NCBI RefSeq assembly: GCF_949987515.2 | Contig: NC_082694.2 | Span: 14,749,958-14,813,957, forward strand | Direction of reading: 5' to 3' | DNA length: 64,000 nt | Source of the DNA: Delphinus delphis | Lineage: Eukaryota > Chordata > Mammalia > Artiodactyla > Delphinidae | Part shown: in pieces, positions 12,819-24,825 of the stretch | Numbering within the stretch: the first letter of the stretch is position 1 | Layout of the letters: the number at the start of each line of letters is the position of its first letter | Made by a program: the position numbers and the translations under genes | Notes under the pieces: generated by a model | Told to the model about the DNA's origin: nothing | The model's input: the letters and a program-made list of their open reading frames with translations, nothing else | Database searches by the model: none

Positions 12819-13779
12819 TTATTTGAGTTGTTTCTTAAGGTAGGATTGTATTGCTATAAACTTCCCTCTGAGAACTGCTTTTGCTGCATCCCATAGGTTT
12901 TGGGTTGTGTTTTCATTGTCATTTGTTTCTAGGTATTTTTTGATTTCCTCTTTGATTTCTTCAGTGATACTTTGGTTATTAAGTAGTGTGTTGTTTAGCC
13001 TCCACGTGTTTGTATTTCTTACAGATATTTTCCTGTAATTGAAATCTAGTCTCATAGCATTGCGGTCAGAAAAGATACTTGATGTGATTTCAATTTTCTT
13101 AAATTTACCAAGGCTTGATTTGTGACCCAAGATATGATCTATCCTGCAGAATGTTCCATGAGCACTTGAGGATAATGTGTATTCTGTTGTTTTTGGATGG
13201 AATGTCCTATAAGTATCAATTAAGTCCATCTTGTTTAATGTGTAATTTAAAGCTTGTGTTTCCTTATTTATTTTCATTTTGGATGATCTGTCCATTGGTG
13301 AAAGTGGGGTGCTAAAGTCCCCTACTATTACTGTGCTACTGTCGATTTCCCCTTTTATGGCTGTTCGCATTTGTCTTATGTATTGAGGTGCTCCTATGTT
13401 GGGTACATAAATATTTACAATTGTTATATCTTCTTGTATTGATCCCTTGATCATTATGTAGTGTCCTCCTTTGTCTCTTGTAATAGTCTTTGTTTTAATG
13501 TCTGTTTTGTCTGATATGAGAATTGCTACTCCAGCTTTCTTTTGATTTCCATTTGCATGGAATATGTTTTTCCATCCCCTCACTTTTAGTCTGTATGTGT
13601 CCCTAGGTCTGAAGTGGGTCTCTTGTAGACAGCATATATACGGGTCTTTTTTCTGTATCCATTCAGCCAATCAATGTCTTTTGGTTGGAGCATTTAATCC
13701 ATTTACATTTAAGGTAATTATCGATATGTATGTTCCTATTACCATTTTCTTAATTGTTTTGGGTTTATTATTGTAGGTC
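12819..13779 (-). pseudogene. L1-A ORF2 endonuclease region, inactivated
   Basis: The 283-codon frame from 13670 ([20 protein letters not shown]) covers most of the APE-like endonuclease that nicks the target site. The true start lies upstream near 13750 (IITLNVNGLNAPTKRH), where an in-frame TGA interrupts it. Key residues are damaged: the conserved GDFNTP motif reads GDFSTP, and the SDH motif near the end reads [13 protein letters not shown] is retained. The frame ends at QSYLKKQLK because of a 7-nt deletion relative to the other copy. Confidence 0.85.
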
Positions 13780-13803
13780 TTTTCCTTTTCTTGTGTTTCC
13801 TGC

Positions 13804-14682
13804 CTAGAGAAGTTCCTTTAGCATTTGTTGTAAAGCTGGTTTGGTGGTGCTGAATTCTCTTAGCTTTTGCTTGTCTGTAAAGGTTTTAATTTCTCCGTCA
13901 AATCTGAATGAGATCCTTGCTGTGTAGAGTAATCTTGGTTGTAGGCTTTTCCTGTTCATCACTTTTAATATGTCCTGCCACTCCCTTCTGGCTTGCAGAG
14001 TTTCTGCTGAAAGATCAGCTGCTAACCTTATGGGGATTTCCTTATGTGTTATTTGTTGTTTTTCCCTTTGTTCTTTGTGTTTAATTTTTGATTGTTTCAT
14101 TAATATGTGTCTTGGCGTGTTTCTCCTTGGATTTATCCTGTATGGGACTCTCTGTGCTTCCTGGGCTTGATTAACTATTTCCTTTGCCATATTAGGGAAG
14201 TTTTCAATTATAATCTCTTCAAATATTTTCTCAGTCCCTTTCTTTTTCTCTTCTTCTTCTGGGACCCCTATAATTCTAATGTTGGTGCGTTTAATGTTGT
14301 CCCAGAGGTCTCTGAGACTGTCCTCAATTCTTTTGATTCTTTTTTCTTTATTCTGCTCTGCAGTAGTTATTTCCACTATTTTATATTCCAGGTCACTTAT
14401 CCGTTCTTCTGCCTCAGTTATTCTGCTATTGATCCCTTGTAGAGAATTTTTAATTTCATTTATTGTGTTGTTCATCACTCTTTGTTTGCTCTTTAGTTCT
14501 TCTAGATCCTTGTTAAACGTTTCTTGTATTTTCTCCATTCTATTTCCAGGATTTTGGATCATCTTTACTATCATTATTCTGAATTCTTTTTCAGGTAGAC
14601 TGCCTATTTCCTCTTCATTTATTAGGTCTGGTGGGTTTTTGCCTTGCTCCTTCATCTGCTGTGTGTTTCTCCACCTTCTCAT
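13804..14682 (-). pseudogene. L1-A ORF1 (RNA-binding chaperone), open frame
   Basis: A 292-codon frame opens at MRRWRNTQQMKEQGKNPPDL and ends PALQQMLKELL. ORF1p trimerises by an N-terminal coiled coil and binds L1 RNA. Here the coiled-coil stretch (MEKIQETFNKDLEELKSKQ onward), the RRM-like core (RIIGVPEEE, TPRHILMK) and the C-terminal signature ADLSAETLQARREW are visible. Relative to the sense copy near 25420, about five codons appear missing between IKHKEQ and REKQQ. The frame is intact, but the element around it is dead, so biological expression is doubtful. Confidence 0.85.
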
Positions 14683-16458
14683 TTTGCTTAACGTACTGTG
14701 TTTTGGGTCTCCTTTTCGCAGGTCACAGGTTCACAGTTCCCGTTGTTTTTGGTGTCTGTCCCCAGTGGCTAAGGTTGGTTCATTGGGTTGTGTAGGCTTC
14801 CTGGTGGAGGGGACTAGTGCCTGTACCCTTGATAATCTTTAAAAATGTTTTTTCTTATGTTCCTTGCATTGTTTCTCAGAGCTTCTTCTCCCCATCTCCT
14901 CTTTTTTAAGAAAGAGTGAAAGGGAGGTAAGAGAGTGGGGAGGCTGGATTAAGTGTAGGTTTCATGAGGAACTGCCCCAGTCTTCTCAGGCAGGTAGCCT
15001 AAGCTACAAAGAGAAAAATGATAATTCATGTAATAAATCCATTTCTTTTAGCCCCTATTATGTGCCAGATATATTGCTGGGGAGCAGGGATAAAATAGTG
15101 AACATTATAGGCAGTCATTGGCCTCAGCTATGGAGTGAAAAGCAAAAAACAGATACTTTTAATAAAAATAAACATACCTAATAAAACAATAAATTAAATA
15201 ATCAAATAAATGGATATTTATAAATGCAAACTGTGATGGGCACTAGGAGAGTGTAAAAGGGAAATGCACTCAAGGGTGGCTCCTTTCATGCCGTGATGAT
15301 ATCTGAAGGAGGATGAGTAATTAAGCGTTGGGACAGGGGGTAACCTGGTTCCAACCAGAGTGTTAGCCGGCATGTGTGAAGGCCCTGGGGCCACAAAGAA
15401 CTGTGTCTTCAGACACTGAAGGAGGTTCTGGGAGGTTGGGGTACCTGGGAGCAAGGGGGAGGGATGACCGGAGAGGATGAGCAGGCAGCTGAAGAAGACA
15501 GTTGTGACAGCTGTTAGGAGAGCAGTGCTTTTCATAGACAAGTTCAGATTGAGACGTGCTCTGGAGGTGCTGCAGATAAACTGCAGTGGGAGTTCAGAGG
15601 GAGGGCCATGTGGGAGAACCAGAGAGGTGTCTGGGTAGAGGGATTGGGGGCACAGAGGCACAGGTAAGGTAGTTCACGCTGTGTTCAGCAAACAGCCCTC
15701 GATCCAGTCCGACAAGAGTGCATGACGGGGGCAGTGGGAGGTGAGGCTAGAAAGGTAATTTGGAGTCAGAGTTTGGGGAGTTCGGCTGAGGAACGGTGAC
15801 TTCATTTCCTAGGCGGTGGGGAGCCTCACGCACTGTAAGCACAGGCTGCAGATGCAGCCAGGCGGGAGGTGGGAGGACCCGAGAGGGGATGGGCAGGGCC
15901 TGGATGGGTTAGTCTGGTGGGATGAGTGGGAGAGAGCACACTGGAGAACTGTTGTGGGTGCAGAGTTAAGTGGACATGGTGAAGGCAGAAATAAGCCTGA
16001 GGTGCTCCAAACCCTTGACCCTGGAAAGACTGAAGGGCATTAAAAGACACTGGCAGCCCAGAGGGAGGAACAGGCCTAAGAGAGACAGGAGACTCCATCT
16101 GGGGCTGTCCAGACAGGCTCCATGAGAGTCACCCTGCTTCCCCAGCTCCTGAGCATGGTGCCTGGCAGGAGGATCCCCAGGGAGGCGGTTGTTGAGAGGG
16201 TTTATAGTTGGATGTTGTCTGTTGGCAAGTTAAATACAACAGAGAAGGTAACTGATGATAGAACCCAGAACGGAGCGGAAGGGAGGAGTCTACATTTTGG
16301 GAGTGAGAAAAGAGAACACTAGAAATACTGTGACACGAGTTCCTGAGAGGTTTGTCTGTTTTGACCTCCAGTGTCCCCCATCCCACCCCAAGCCTGTTGT
16401 TGTTTGAAAAGCCACCATTTGATGAAGTCATTCCTTCTCCTTAAGATGTTCCTCTATT

Positions 16459-16678
16459 TGGGACTTGCTTGATGGTCCAGTGGTTAAGAATCCGCCTTCC
16501 AATGCAGGGGACACGGGTTCGAGCCCTGGTCTGGGAACTAAGCCTGTGCGCTGCAACTGCTGAGCACGTGGTCCACAACTAGTGAGAAGCCCGTCAGCCA
16601 CAACAAGGAGCCCACACGCTGCAACTAAGACCCGACACAGCCAAAAATAAATAAATAAATATTTAATTTTTAAAGCTA
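16459..16678 (+). mobile_element. CHR-type SINE
   Basis: The sense copy starts gggacttgcttgatggtcc and has a (AAAT)n tail. Its 10-bp target-site duplication is ttcctctatt at 16449-16458 and 16679-16688. Confidence 0.9.
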
Positions 16679-16869
16679 TTCCTCTATTCAAATGCAGATG
16701 TCCCTGGGAGGGGTCATATGTTAAGCCTTGTCAGCTCTTAATACGTTTGTCATGATTAGATGTTTTCCAAGTGATAGCATTCTGACAGCAGTTTCTTGCA
16801 GAACAAGACAGATGATGAGTATGTTTTGGTTGGGGGAGAAAGTTAAGAGACAGGTAAAAAGGTGGGGCA

Positions 16870-17640
16870 GGAAATAGAATTATCAAATGATCCAGAAATT
16901 CCACTTCTGGGTAAGTAAGAATTGGAAGCAGGGACTCAGATATTTGTACATCCCTGTTCATAACGGTGTTATTTATAATAGGCAGAAGGTAAAGGCAGCC
17001 CAAGTGTATTGAAGGATGAATGGATAAACAAAACATGGTATATAATACACACAACGGAATATTATTCAGCCTTAAAAAGGAAGGAAGGGACTTCACTGGT
17101 GGTCCAGTGGTTAAGAATCCTCCTTCCAGTGCAGGGGACATGGGTTCGATCCCTGGTCGGGGAACTAAGATCCCACATGCTGTGGGGCAACTAAGCCCAT
17201 GTGCTCTAGAAGAAGCCCATATGCCGGAATGAAAGATCCTGCGTGCCACAACTAAGACCCGATGCAGTCAAATAAATAATTTTTTTTTTTAAAAAGGAAG
17301 TTCTGACATGTTACAACATGGATGAACATTGAAGACATTATGCTAAGTGAAATATGCCTGTCACAAAAGTGATTCTGCTTCTATGAGGTACATAGAATAG
17401 TCAAAATCATAGAGCCAGAAAGTAGTATGGTGGTTGCCAGGAGTTGGAGGGAGGGAAGATGGGGAGTTAAGAGTTTAATGAGGACAGAATTTCAATTTGG
17501 GAAGATGAAAAAGTTTTGGAAATGGATGATGGTGATGGTTGCACAACAATACAAATGTACTTAATGCCACTGAACTGTACACTTAAAAATGGTTAAAACA
17601 GTAAATTTTATGTTATGTTTATTTTGCCACCCCCAAATTT
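16870..17640 (+). mobile_element. Old L1 3'-end fragment, split by a SINE
   Basis: The sense L1M-type 3' end reads aattccacttctgggtaag, caacggaatattattcagcc, and after the SINE atggatgaacattgaagac, ccactgaactgtacactta. It resembles 2375-2915 closely in order. Confidence 0.8.
17084..17288 (+). mobile_element. CHR-type SINE nested in L1
   Basis: The sense copy has a 12-bp target-site duplication, ttaaaaaggaag, at 17072-17083 and 17289-17300. The insertion splits the L1 3' end cleanly. Confidence 0.92.
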
Positions 17641-18989
17641 TTTTTAAAAAGTGAGGCAGGCCCAGGTGTTGGGGCCATGATGGGGTCCTGGCAGCAGAGA
17701 CTGAAGGGGAGCTCTAAGCTCTTGGGTGCTGGGGGCAGAGTGACTAGAGGGGCGAGGGAGGTAGTGAAAATGGAGAGCCAGGCCAGGGCGGCTCCTCTTA
17801 CCTCTGTACCTGCTGCTATTTCCTTCTTTGTTGTGTTTCTTTGCTTTGTTTCCTAGCTCTGATTAGCGCACTTCAAAGCGAGTTTGCAAAGTATGGATCT
17901 TTCAGGTAAAACATGATGCTTTGAAATTTAAACCGATGTTGAATCAAAACACGTTTTTCTTAATTCTTTAGTATTTGTAATTTAAGTTATGCAGGCTTAC
18001 TGTTTAAAAAAATACTACAGAAATATATAAAATAAAAAGTAAATTGTCACCATTTCCCTTGTCGTGCCCTCAGCCCTCTTGTCCAACAGTAACTTCTATT
18101 AGAGTACCACCTAAATATATATATTTAGTCTAACAGTATGTCATTTCATACACACACACACATTTATTTATTACCCAGGTCTGCAAGTCCAAGCCCTTAA
18201 ATAAACAAGTAGGAACATATTTTCCCCTTCACTTGGCATTTAATGGTTAACAGTGATATAACATATGTAAGATTAAATTCAGTTTCTTTAAGGCCTCCTG
18301 AACAATCGTAGTCTTCTAAAATAAATACATATCTGTGTTACTGTTGTCCATACTGATGTTTAACAATGGTTTTAAATGTTTTCCCTCAAAATTTTTTACA
18401 AATTCAAATTCTATAGAGCAAATTGTCTTTTTCAAATGAAATATTTTTCCTTTGCACAAAATACAATATTAAGAGAAATTTTTTAAAGGGTGGAAAAAAC
18501 CTATCTCCCTAACAGATTGATTGTTTCCATTGTTTTATATTTGATTTTAGTCATTATTCATATAAATACTTACTTTACTCAGCTGTAAATGTAGTGTAAG
18601 AGCCCGTGATTGGCATTGGGTGAGAGTGACTAGAGACAGCCGTCTCTGTAGAATTTAAAGCCCTTTTTATCCCTGCAGCAAGCGGGATCATCAGAAAGCC
18701 ACAATTCCAGCCCTCTGTTTTGCTTCCTATAGAAATACCTTTGCCAAGCTGTGCTTTCATAGTATTCTTTTGCTTTTTTTTTTTTAAATGGATAAGAAAC
18801 AGCCATAGGACGAATATTTCTATAAATTTGATAGTTACTGGTACAGTCAGTAAAGATCGTGGTACAAAATTTATCTTGGAGCCTAGTGCTGGAAAAAATG
18901 ATCTTTCCTAGTAAGATAGTATGCTTCCACAGGTGAGTGTCCTAACCCCCCTACTAACCTTCGTGCCTTAGCTGTTGAAATGCTCAAAG

Positions 18990-19245
18990 CTAAGTTTATT
19001 CTCAGTTGCAGGAGCTTTACTAGCCCAGGTCAGTGATTCCCAACAGGGAGCAATTTTGCCCTTCAGAGGACATTTGGCAGTGTAGCATTTTGGTTGTCAC
19101 AACTAGGCAAGGTAGGGTGTTGCTACCGGCATCTAGTCAGTAGGAGCCAGGGATGCTGCTAATGTCCTAGAAAGCATAAAACAGCCTCCTACAACAAAGA
19201 ATTGTCCAGCCCCACCATTATTCACACCATTGCTGACCTACGTTT
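18990..19245 (+). mobile_element. hAT-type non-autonomous DNA transposon (MER family)
   Basis: The element starts caggtcagtgattcccaac and ends with its inverted counterpart near attgctgaccta. Its body (ttttgcccttcagaggacat, ggttgtcacaacta, gggatgctgctaa, caaagaattgtccagcccc) matches a common mammalian MER repeat. I cannot name the exact subfamily. Confidence 0.65.
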
Positions 19246-19389
19246 ATGGAGTCAACTCACTCTTTCGAGTCTTTTTATTTATTTTATCATACCTGCTATA
19301 CATGACTTTTTAATAAACTGCTTCAAATTAGTTTTTCAAATGGTAGCCTATAAATTATAAGTAAACTGCACTTTACATTTTGAGAGTTT

Positions 19390-19716
19390 GGAACGTCCCT
19401 GGTGGCTCAGTGGTTAAGAATCCGCCTGCCAATGCAGGGGACATGGGTTCGAGCCCCAGTCCGGGAAGATCCCACATGGAACGGAGCAACTAAGCCCGTG
19501 CGCCACAACTACTGAGCCTGCGCTCTAGAGTCCGTGTGCCACAACTACTGAAGCCCACGCGCCTAGAGCCCATGCTCGGCAACAAGAGAAGCCACTGCAG
19601 TGAGAAGCCCGCATACCACAAGGAAGAGTATCCCCTGCTTGCTGTAACTAGAGAAAGCCCACTCGCAGCAATGAAAACCCATCACAGCCAGAAATAAATT
19701 TATTTAAAAGAATTTT
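19390..19716 (+). mobile_element. CHR-type SINE, long form
   Basis: The sense copy carries the full 3' extension (cacaactactgagcctgcg repeats, aactagagaaagcccactcg). It is flanked by the imperfect duplication tttgagagttt / tttgaaagttt at 19379-19389 and 19717-19727. Confidence 0.92.
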
Positions 19717-19942
19717 TTTGAAAGTTTCCCAAATGTGCATGGCTCCAGTAATTTTTTTATGACTGTAATTCCCTTTAATGGCCTTTGGTTTGGGTTCCCC
19801 ATATTATGGAATGTTTGTACTGTTTTCTTTTCCTTTTAATTTTTATCTTTCCCTTCTTTATTTCTTAATATAACTGTTTTTCTTAACTTTGTTATAAGGA
19901 AGAAGTGTCTTATTCAAAGATACTTTCGAGGTTTGAATGTTT

Positions 19943-20142
19943 GGTTTTTTAAAAAACATTTATTTATTTATTTGGCTGCCCTGGGTCTTAGTTGCAGCAC
20001 TCAGGATCTTCATTGCCACGTGTGGGAGGGATCTTTAGTTGCCGCATGCATGTGGGATCTTAGTTCCCTGACCAGGGATCCAACCCAGGCCCCCTGCATT
20101 GGGAGCACGGAGTCTTAACTGCTGGACCACCAGGGAAATCCC
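19943..20142 (-). mobile_element. CHR-type SINE
   Basis: The antisense copy has a (TTTA)n tail. Its 15-bp target-site duplication has one mismatch (gaggtttgaatgttt at 19928-19942, gaggcttgaatgttt at 20143-20157). Confidence 0.92.
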
Positions 20143-20469
20143 GAGGCTTGAATGTTTTTAATATCACTTCTCTGAGCTTTCACTTGTCTCTTCTGTGAAA
20201 TGTGATTGTTAAGATTCCATATTTTCTTATAATTGTATTCATTCTGCTTATAATTGCCATATTTAAGATGGCTTTTAAAAACCAGTCAGTCTAGTTTGTG
20301 AGTGTTTGCTCTCCTGGGCCCTTGCTATCAGGGAGCTGCATTTTGCTGTTGATGCCATTTTTAATATTTAATTTCTTTTTCTGATTTTTTAATTTAACTG
20401 TAATTGCCACAGGAACCCGTGATAAGTAGAAGAGCTTTGTGGTTTTGTTGCTTTAATTATTGGCGTCAG

Positions 20470-20850
20470 GTTTTTTTTTTTAAGGTCTTATTTTTTAATT
20501 TTTTAATAAATTTATTTAGTTTACTTTTTGGCTGCGTTGGGTCTTCGTTGCTGCGCGCAGGCTTTCTCTAGTTGCGGCGAGCGGGGGCTACTCTTGGTTG
20601 CGAAATGCAGACTTCTCATTGTGGTGACTTCTCTCGTTGTGGAGCACGGGCTCTAGGCACACAGGCTTCAGTAGTTGTGGCACACGGGCTCAGTAGTTGT
20701 GGCTTGCGGGCTCTAGAGCACAGGCTCAGTAGTTTTGGTGCATGGGCTTAGTGGCTCTGTGGCATGTGGGATCTTCCTGGACCAGGGCTTGAACCTGTGT
20801 CCCCTGTATTGGCGGGCGGATTCTTAACCACTGCGCCACCAGGGAAGCCC
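20470..20850 (-). mobile_element. CHR-type SINE, long form
   Basis: An antisense full-length copy is flanked by tggcgtcag at 20461-20469 and 20851-20859. Internal copies of the tagttgtggc motif show the usual extension repeats. Confidence 0.92.
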
Positions 20851-21102
20851 TGGCGTCAGTTTCTTTTCAGACTATGTCTGTTGGTCTTTGAATCTACTGA
20901 TTATGAAGTGAAGTCTGTATTTAGATACTTTGTTTCCATATTTGGTTATTGTTATTATAATATTCATAGCAGAACTTGTATTTTTTACTCAGAGATCTCC
21001 TCTTTTTAAAATTTTTTATTGGAGTATAGATGATTTACAATGTTGTGTTAGTTTCAGGTGTACAGCAAAGTGAATCAGTTATACATATATTCACTCTTTT
21101 TT

Positions 21103-21533
21103 TCTTTTTCTAATTAGCTACAAAATCATATTAAAATACTTCAAAATAACAGAAACATACATGGCAAACAATAAAAATAACATTCTTCTTCAGAACTCTA
21201 ACATAATTATGATATACCAAATAATTGTAATATAATACAAAGATAAGACTATAGATACACTTAATCATATGAGTCTGAACCATATGAAACTGCCATTCTC
21301 TACCTATAAAAATGACTTTTTCGGGCTTCCCTGGTGGCGCAGTGGTTGAGGGTCCGCCTGCCGATGCAGGGGACACGGGGTCGTGCCCTGGTCCGGGAGG
21401 ATCCCACATGCCGTGGAGTGGCTGGGCACGTGGGCCATGGCTGCTGGGCCTGTGCGTCCGGAGCCTGTGATCTGCAGGGGGAGAGGCCACGGCAGTGAGA
21501 GGTCCGCGTACTGCGAAAAAAAAAAATTTCATT
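21103..21533 (-). mobile_element. Composite retro-insertion: unknown segment plus CHR SINE
   Basis: A 431-bp insertion in an L1 3' end is bounded by a perfect 14-bp duplication, attcactctttttt, at 21089-21102 and 21534-21547. Read on the - strand it is an antisense-oriented SINE followed by about 215 nt of unidentified AT-rich sequence ending in an A-rich tail (gctaattagaaaaagaaa). The SINE has no duplication of its own. Confidence 0.7.
21323..21526 (+). mobile_element. CHR-type SINE within composite insertion
   Basis: This sense copy ends in an 11-base A run. The B-box region is altered (acggggtcgtgcc, where others read gggttcgtgcc). No private target-site duplication was found. Confidence 0.93.
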
Positions 21534-23099
21534 ATTCACTCTTTTTTAGATTCTTTTCCCATGTAGGCCATTACAGAGTATTGAGTAGAGTTCCCTATGC
21601 TATAGAGTAGGTCCTTATTACTTATCTGTTTCATGTATATGTCAATCCCATTCTCCCAATTTATCCCTCCCCCACCCCTTTCCCCCCTGGTAACCACAAG
21701 TTTGTTTTCTACATCTGTGATTTATTTCTGTTTGTAATAAATAAGTTCATTTGTATCATTTTTTTAGATTCCACATATAAGTGATATATGTCTTTGTGTG
21801 ACTTACTTCACTCAGTATGACAGTCTCTAGGTCCATCCATGTTGCTGCAAATCGCATTATTTTGTTCTTTTTATGGCTGAGTAATATTCCACTGTATATA
21901 TGTACCACATCTTCTTTGTCCATTCCTCTGTCGATGGACATTTAGGTTGCTTCTATGTCCTCGCTATTGTCCATAGCGCTGCAATGAACAATGGGGTGCG
22001 TGTTTCTTTTCTTTTTTTTTGCAATTTGTTTTTGGTTCTTTTTTTTTTTTAAATATCTTTATTGGAGTATAATTGGTTTACAATGTTGTGTTAGTTTCTG
22101 TTGTACAACAAAGTGAATCAGCTATATGTGTACATATATCCCCATATCCGCTCCCTCTTGAGCCTCCCTCCCATCCTTCCTATCCCACCCCTCTAGGTCA
22201 TCACAAAGCACCGAGCTGATCTCCCTGTGCTATGCGGCTGCTTCCCACTAGCCGTCCATTTTACATTTGGTAGTGTATATATGTCAGTGTTGCTCTCTCA
22301 CTTCGTCCCAGCTTACCCTTCCCCCACTGTGTCCTCAAGTCCATTCTCTACATCTGCATCTTTATTCTTGCCCTGCCACTAGGCTCCAGTACTGTGTTTT
22401 TAGATTCCATATACGTGCATTAGCATACGGTATTTATTTTTCCCTTTCTGACTTACTTCACTTTGTATGACAGACTCTAGGTCCATCTACCTCATTACAA
22501 ATAACAATTTCGTTCCTTTTTATGGCTGAGTAATATTCCATTGTATATATGTGCCACATCTTTATCCATTCATCTGTTGATGGACATGTAGGTTGTTACC
22601 ATGTCTTGGCTATTGTGAATAGTGCTGCTAGGAACATAGGGGTGCATGTATCTTTTCAAATTATGATTTTCTCCAGACATACGCCCAGGAGTGGGATTGC
22701 TGGATTACATGGTAGCTCTGTTTTTAGTTTTCTTACGGAACCTCCATACTGTTCTCCATAGTGGCTGTACCAATTTACATTCCCACCAATGGTGTAGGAG
22801 GGTTCCCCTTTCTCCACACCCTCTCCAGCATTTATTGTTTGTAGATTTTTTTGATGATGGCCATTCTGACTGGTGTGAGGGGTGATACCTCATGTAGTTT
22901 TGATTTGCATTTCTCTAATAATTAGTGATGTTGAGCATCTTTTCATGTGCTTTTTGGCTGTCTGAATGTCTTCTTTGGAGAAATGTCTATTTAGATCTTC
23001 CACCCATTTTTTGTTTGGGCTGTTTGTTTTAGAACTTGTATTTTTATGTGTATTTTTTTTTCATTTGTGTCTCTAGCAGGCATGGAAACATAATGTTGT

Positions 23100-24138
23100 T
23101 TGTTTTTATATACTCTTCTCAGGGTTTTTTTAAATTAAGTTTTTAGAGAGTTAATAGATTCACATACATGCAGTTGTAAGAAATAATAGAAAGATTCTGT
23201 GTATACCCTTTACCCATTTTCTCCAGTAGTAACATCTTGCAGAGTTAAAGTAGGTATCACAACCAGGCAGTCAGCACTGATACAGTCAAGCTTTAGAATG
23301 CTTCCAGTTTCCATCACTACAGGGATCCCTCATGCTGCACTTCTGTAACCAAACCCACTCCCTCCCATCCCCACCCCCTCCTTATATCTGGCAATCACTA
23401 ATTTGTTCTTCATTTTATAATTTTATCATTTCAAGAATGTTATGTAGGAATAGACTGGATGTAATCTCTTGGGATTGGCTTTTTTTCCTCTTTCTTCTTT
23501 TTTTTTTAATTGAAGTATAATCGGCATATAATATTACACTAGTTTCAGATGTATAGCATAGTGATTTGACATTTATATACTTTACAACTTGATCACCTCA
23601 ATAAATCTAGTAATCTAGTAACTGTCTGTCACCCTACAAAGTTATTGCAATATTTTTGACTATAATTCCCTGTGCTGTACATGACATCCCCATGACTTAT
23701 TTATTTTATAACTGGAAGTTTGTACCTCTTAATCACCTTCATCTATTTTGCCCAACACCCTCTTAGACTGACTTTTTTTCACTCAGTGTAATTCTCTGGC
23801 AGTTAACCCAGGTTTTTGCATGTATCAGTAGTTCATTGCTTTTTTATCTTGCTAAGTAGTATTCCATGGTACGGATGCACCACAGTTTGATTAACCATTC
23901 ACCTGAAGGATATTTGGGTTGTTTCCAGTTATCAGCTGCTATGAATAAAGCTGCTATAAATGTGTGTAGATTTTTGCTTGAACGTAAGTCTTCACTTCTC
24001 TGGGATAACTGGCCAGTAGAACAATTGCTGGGTTTTACGGTTGCATATCAGAAACTGTCAAGCTGTTGTCCAGAGTGGTGGTACCATTTAAAATTCCCAC
24101 CTGCCAGTGTATGAGTGATCCAGTTTTTCTGCATCCTC
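23100..24138 (-). mobile_element. Old antisense L1, left part (split by L1-B)
   Basis: The L1M-type 3' end is in antisense (aattgaagtataatcggcat, gatattccatggtacgg-like, tataaatgtgtgtagat). It stops at tgcatcctcaaaattgggtgg and resumes after L1-B at 29981, which reads tgtcagtattttttctttt, the expected continuation. Confidence 0.8.
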
Positions 24139-24825
24139 AAAATTGGGTGGGCTGAGGAGGGCTGGAGCCGGGTGAGGAGAGAAGTGAGCCTGCCGCGCCC
24201 ACGACTTGGACCCCAGGCTGGTCTCCCGTCTCCCAGGGAGTGGTGGGAACTGCCAGACTGTTTTCTACAGCAGCTGTACCATTTTGCATTCCCATCACCT
24301 GTGCACCAGGTTCCAGTTTCAGCAGATTGGAGCCATGTGGCACACAGGGTCTTGGTGCTCCGGTGGGTGTCAGGCCTGAGCCTCTGAGGTGGGAGACCGA
24401 GTTCAGGACATTGGACCAACAGAGACCTCCTGAAACCATGTAATAGCAATCAATGAGAGCTCTCCCAGAGATCTCCCACTCAACACTAAGACCCAGCTCC
24501 ATTCAACGACCAGCAAGCTCCAGTGCTGGACACCCCATGCCAAACAACTAGCAAGACAGAAACACAGCTCCACCTATTAGCAGGGACGCTGCCTAAAATC
24601 ATAACTTCACAGACACCCCAAAACATACCACCAGACTCAGTCCTGCCCAACAGAAAGACAAGATCCAGCCTCATCCACCAGAACACAGGCACCAGTCTCC
24701 TCCACCAGGAAGCCTACAGAACCCACTGAGCCAACCTTAGCCACTGGGGCAGACACCAAACACAACAGGAACTGCAAACCTGCAGCCTGTGAAAAGGAGA
24801 CCCCAAACACAGTAAGATAAGCAAA

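Larger units (their letters stand above)
10278..14838 (-). mobile_element. L1-A: long 5'-truncated antisense LINE-1
   Basis: A 4.6-kb L1 reads from its 5' UTR just upstream of ORF1 (14838) to an A-run at about 10278. ORF1, the endonuclease part and the reverse-transcriptase part are all recognisable. It is inactive: an early in-frame TGA in ORF2, altered endonuclease residues, a 7-nt deletion (near 12830) relative to the sense L1 at 24151 that shifts frame, and loss of the end of ORF2 with most of the 3' UTR by an internal deletion at 10352-10355. No target-site duplication was identified. It is in opposite orientation to CHMP3 transcription. Confidence 0.95.
20986..23030 (-). mobile_element. 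Compound antisense L1 block
   Basis: Two L1 3' ends in the same antisense orientation lie in tandem, at about 21003-22010 and 22040-23030. The second continues into the end of ORF2 (gatggccattctgactggtg in antisense). The whole block is flanked by a perfect 15-bp duplication, agaacttgtattttt, at 20971-20985 and 23031-23045, so it behaves as one target-site unit. The first part is itself split by the composite insertion at 21103-21533. Confidence 0.8.

Noticed and set aside
15218..16431. Several 75-147 codon frames in a GC-rich stretch
   Set aside because: No codon pattern, splice sites or domain. The text weakly resembles ancient mammalian repeats (tcttcagacactgaaggagg, aaggccctggggcc).
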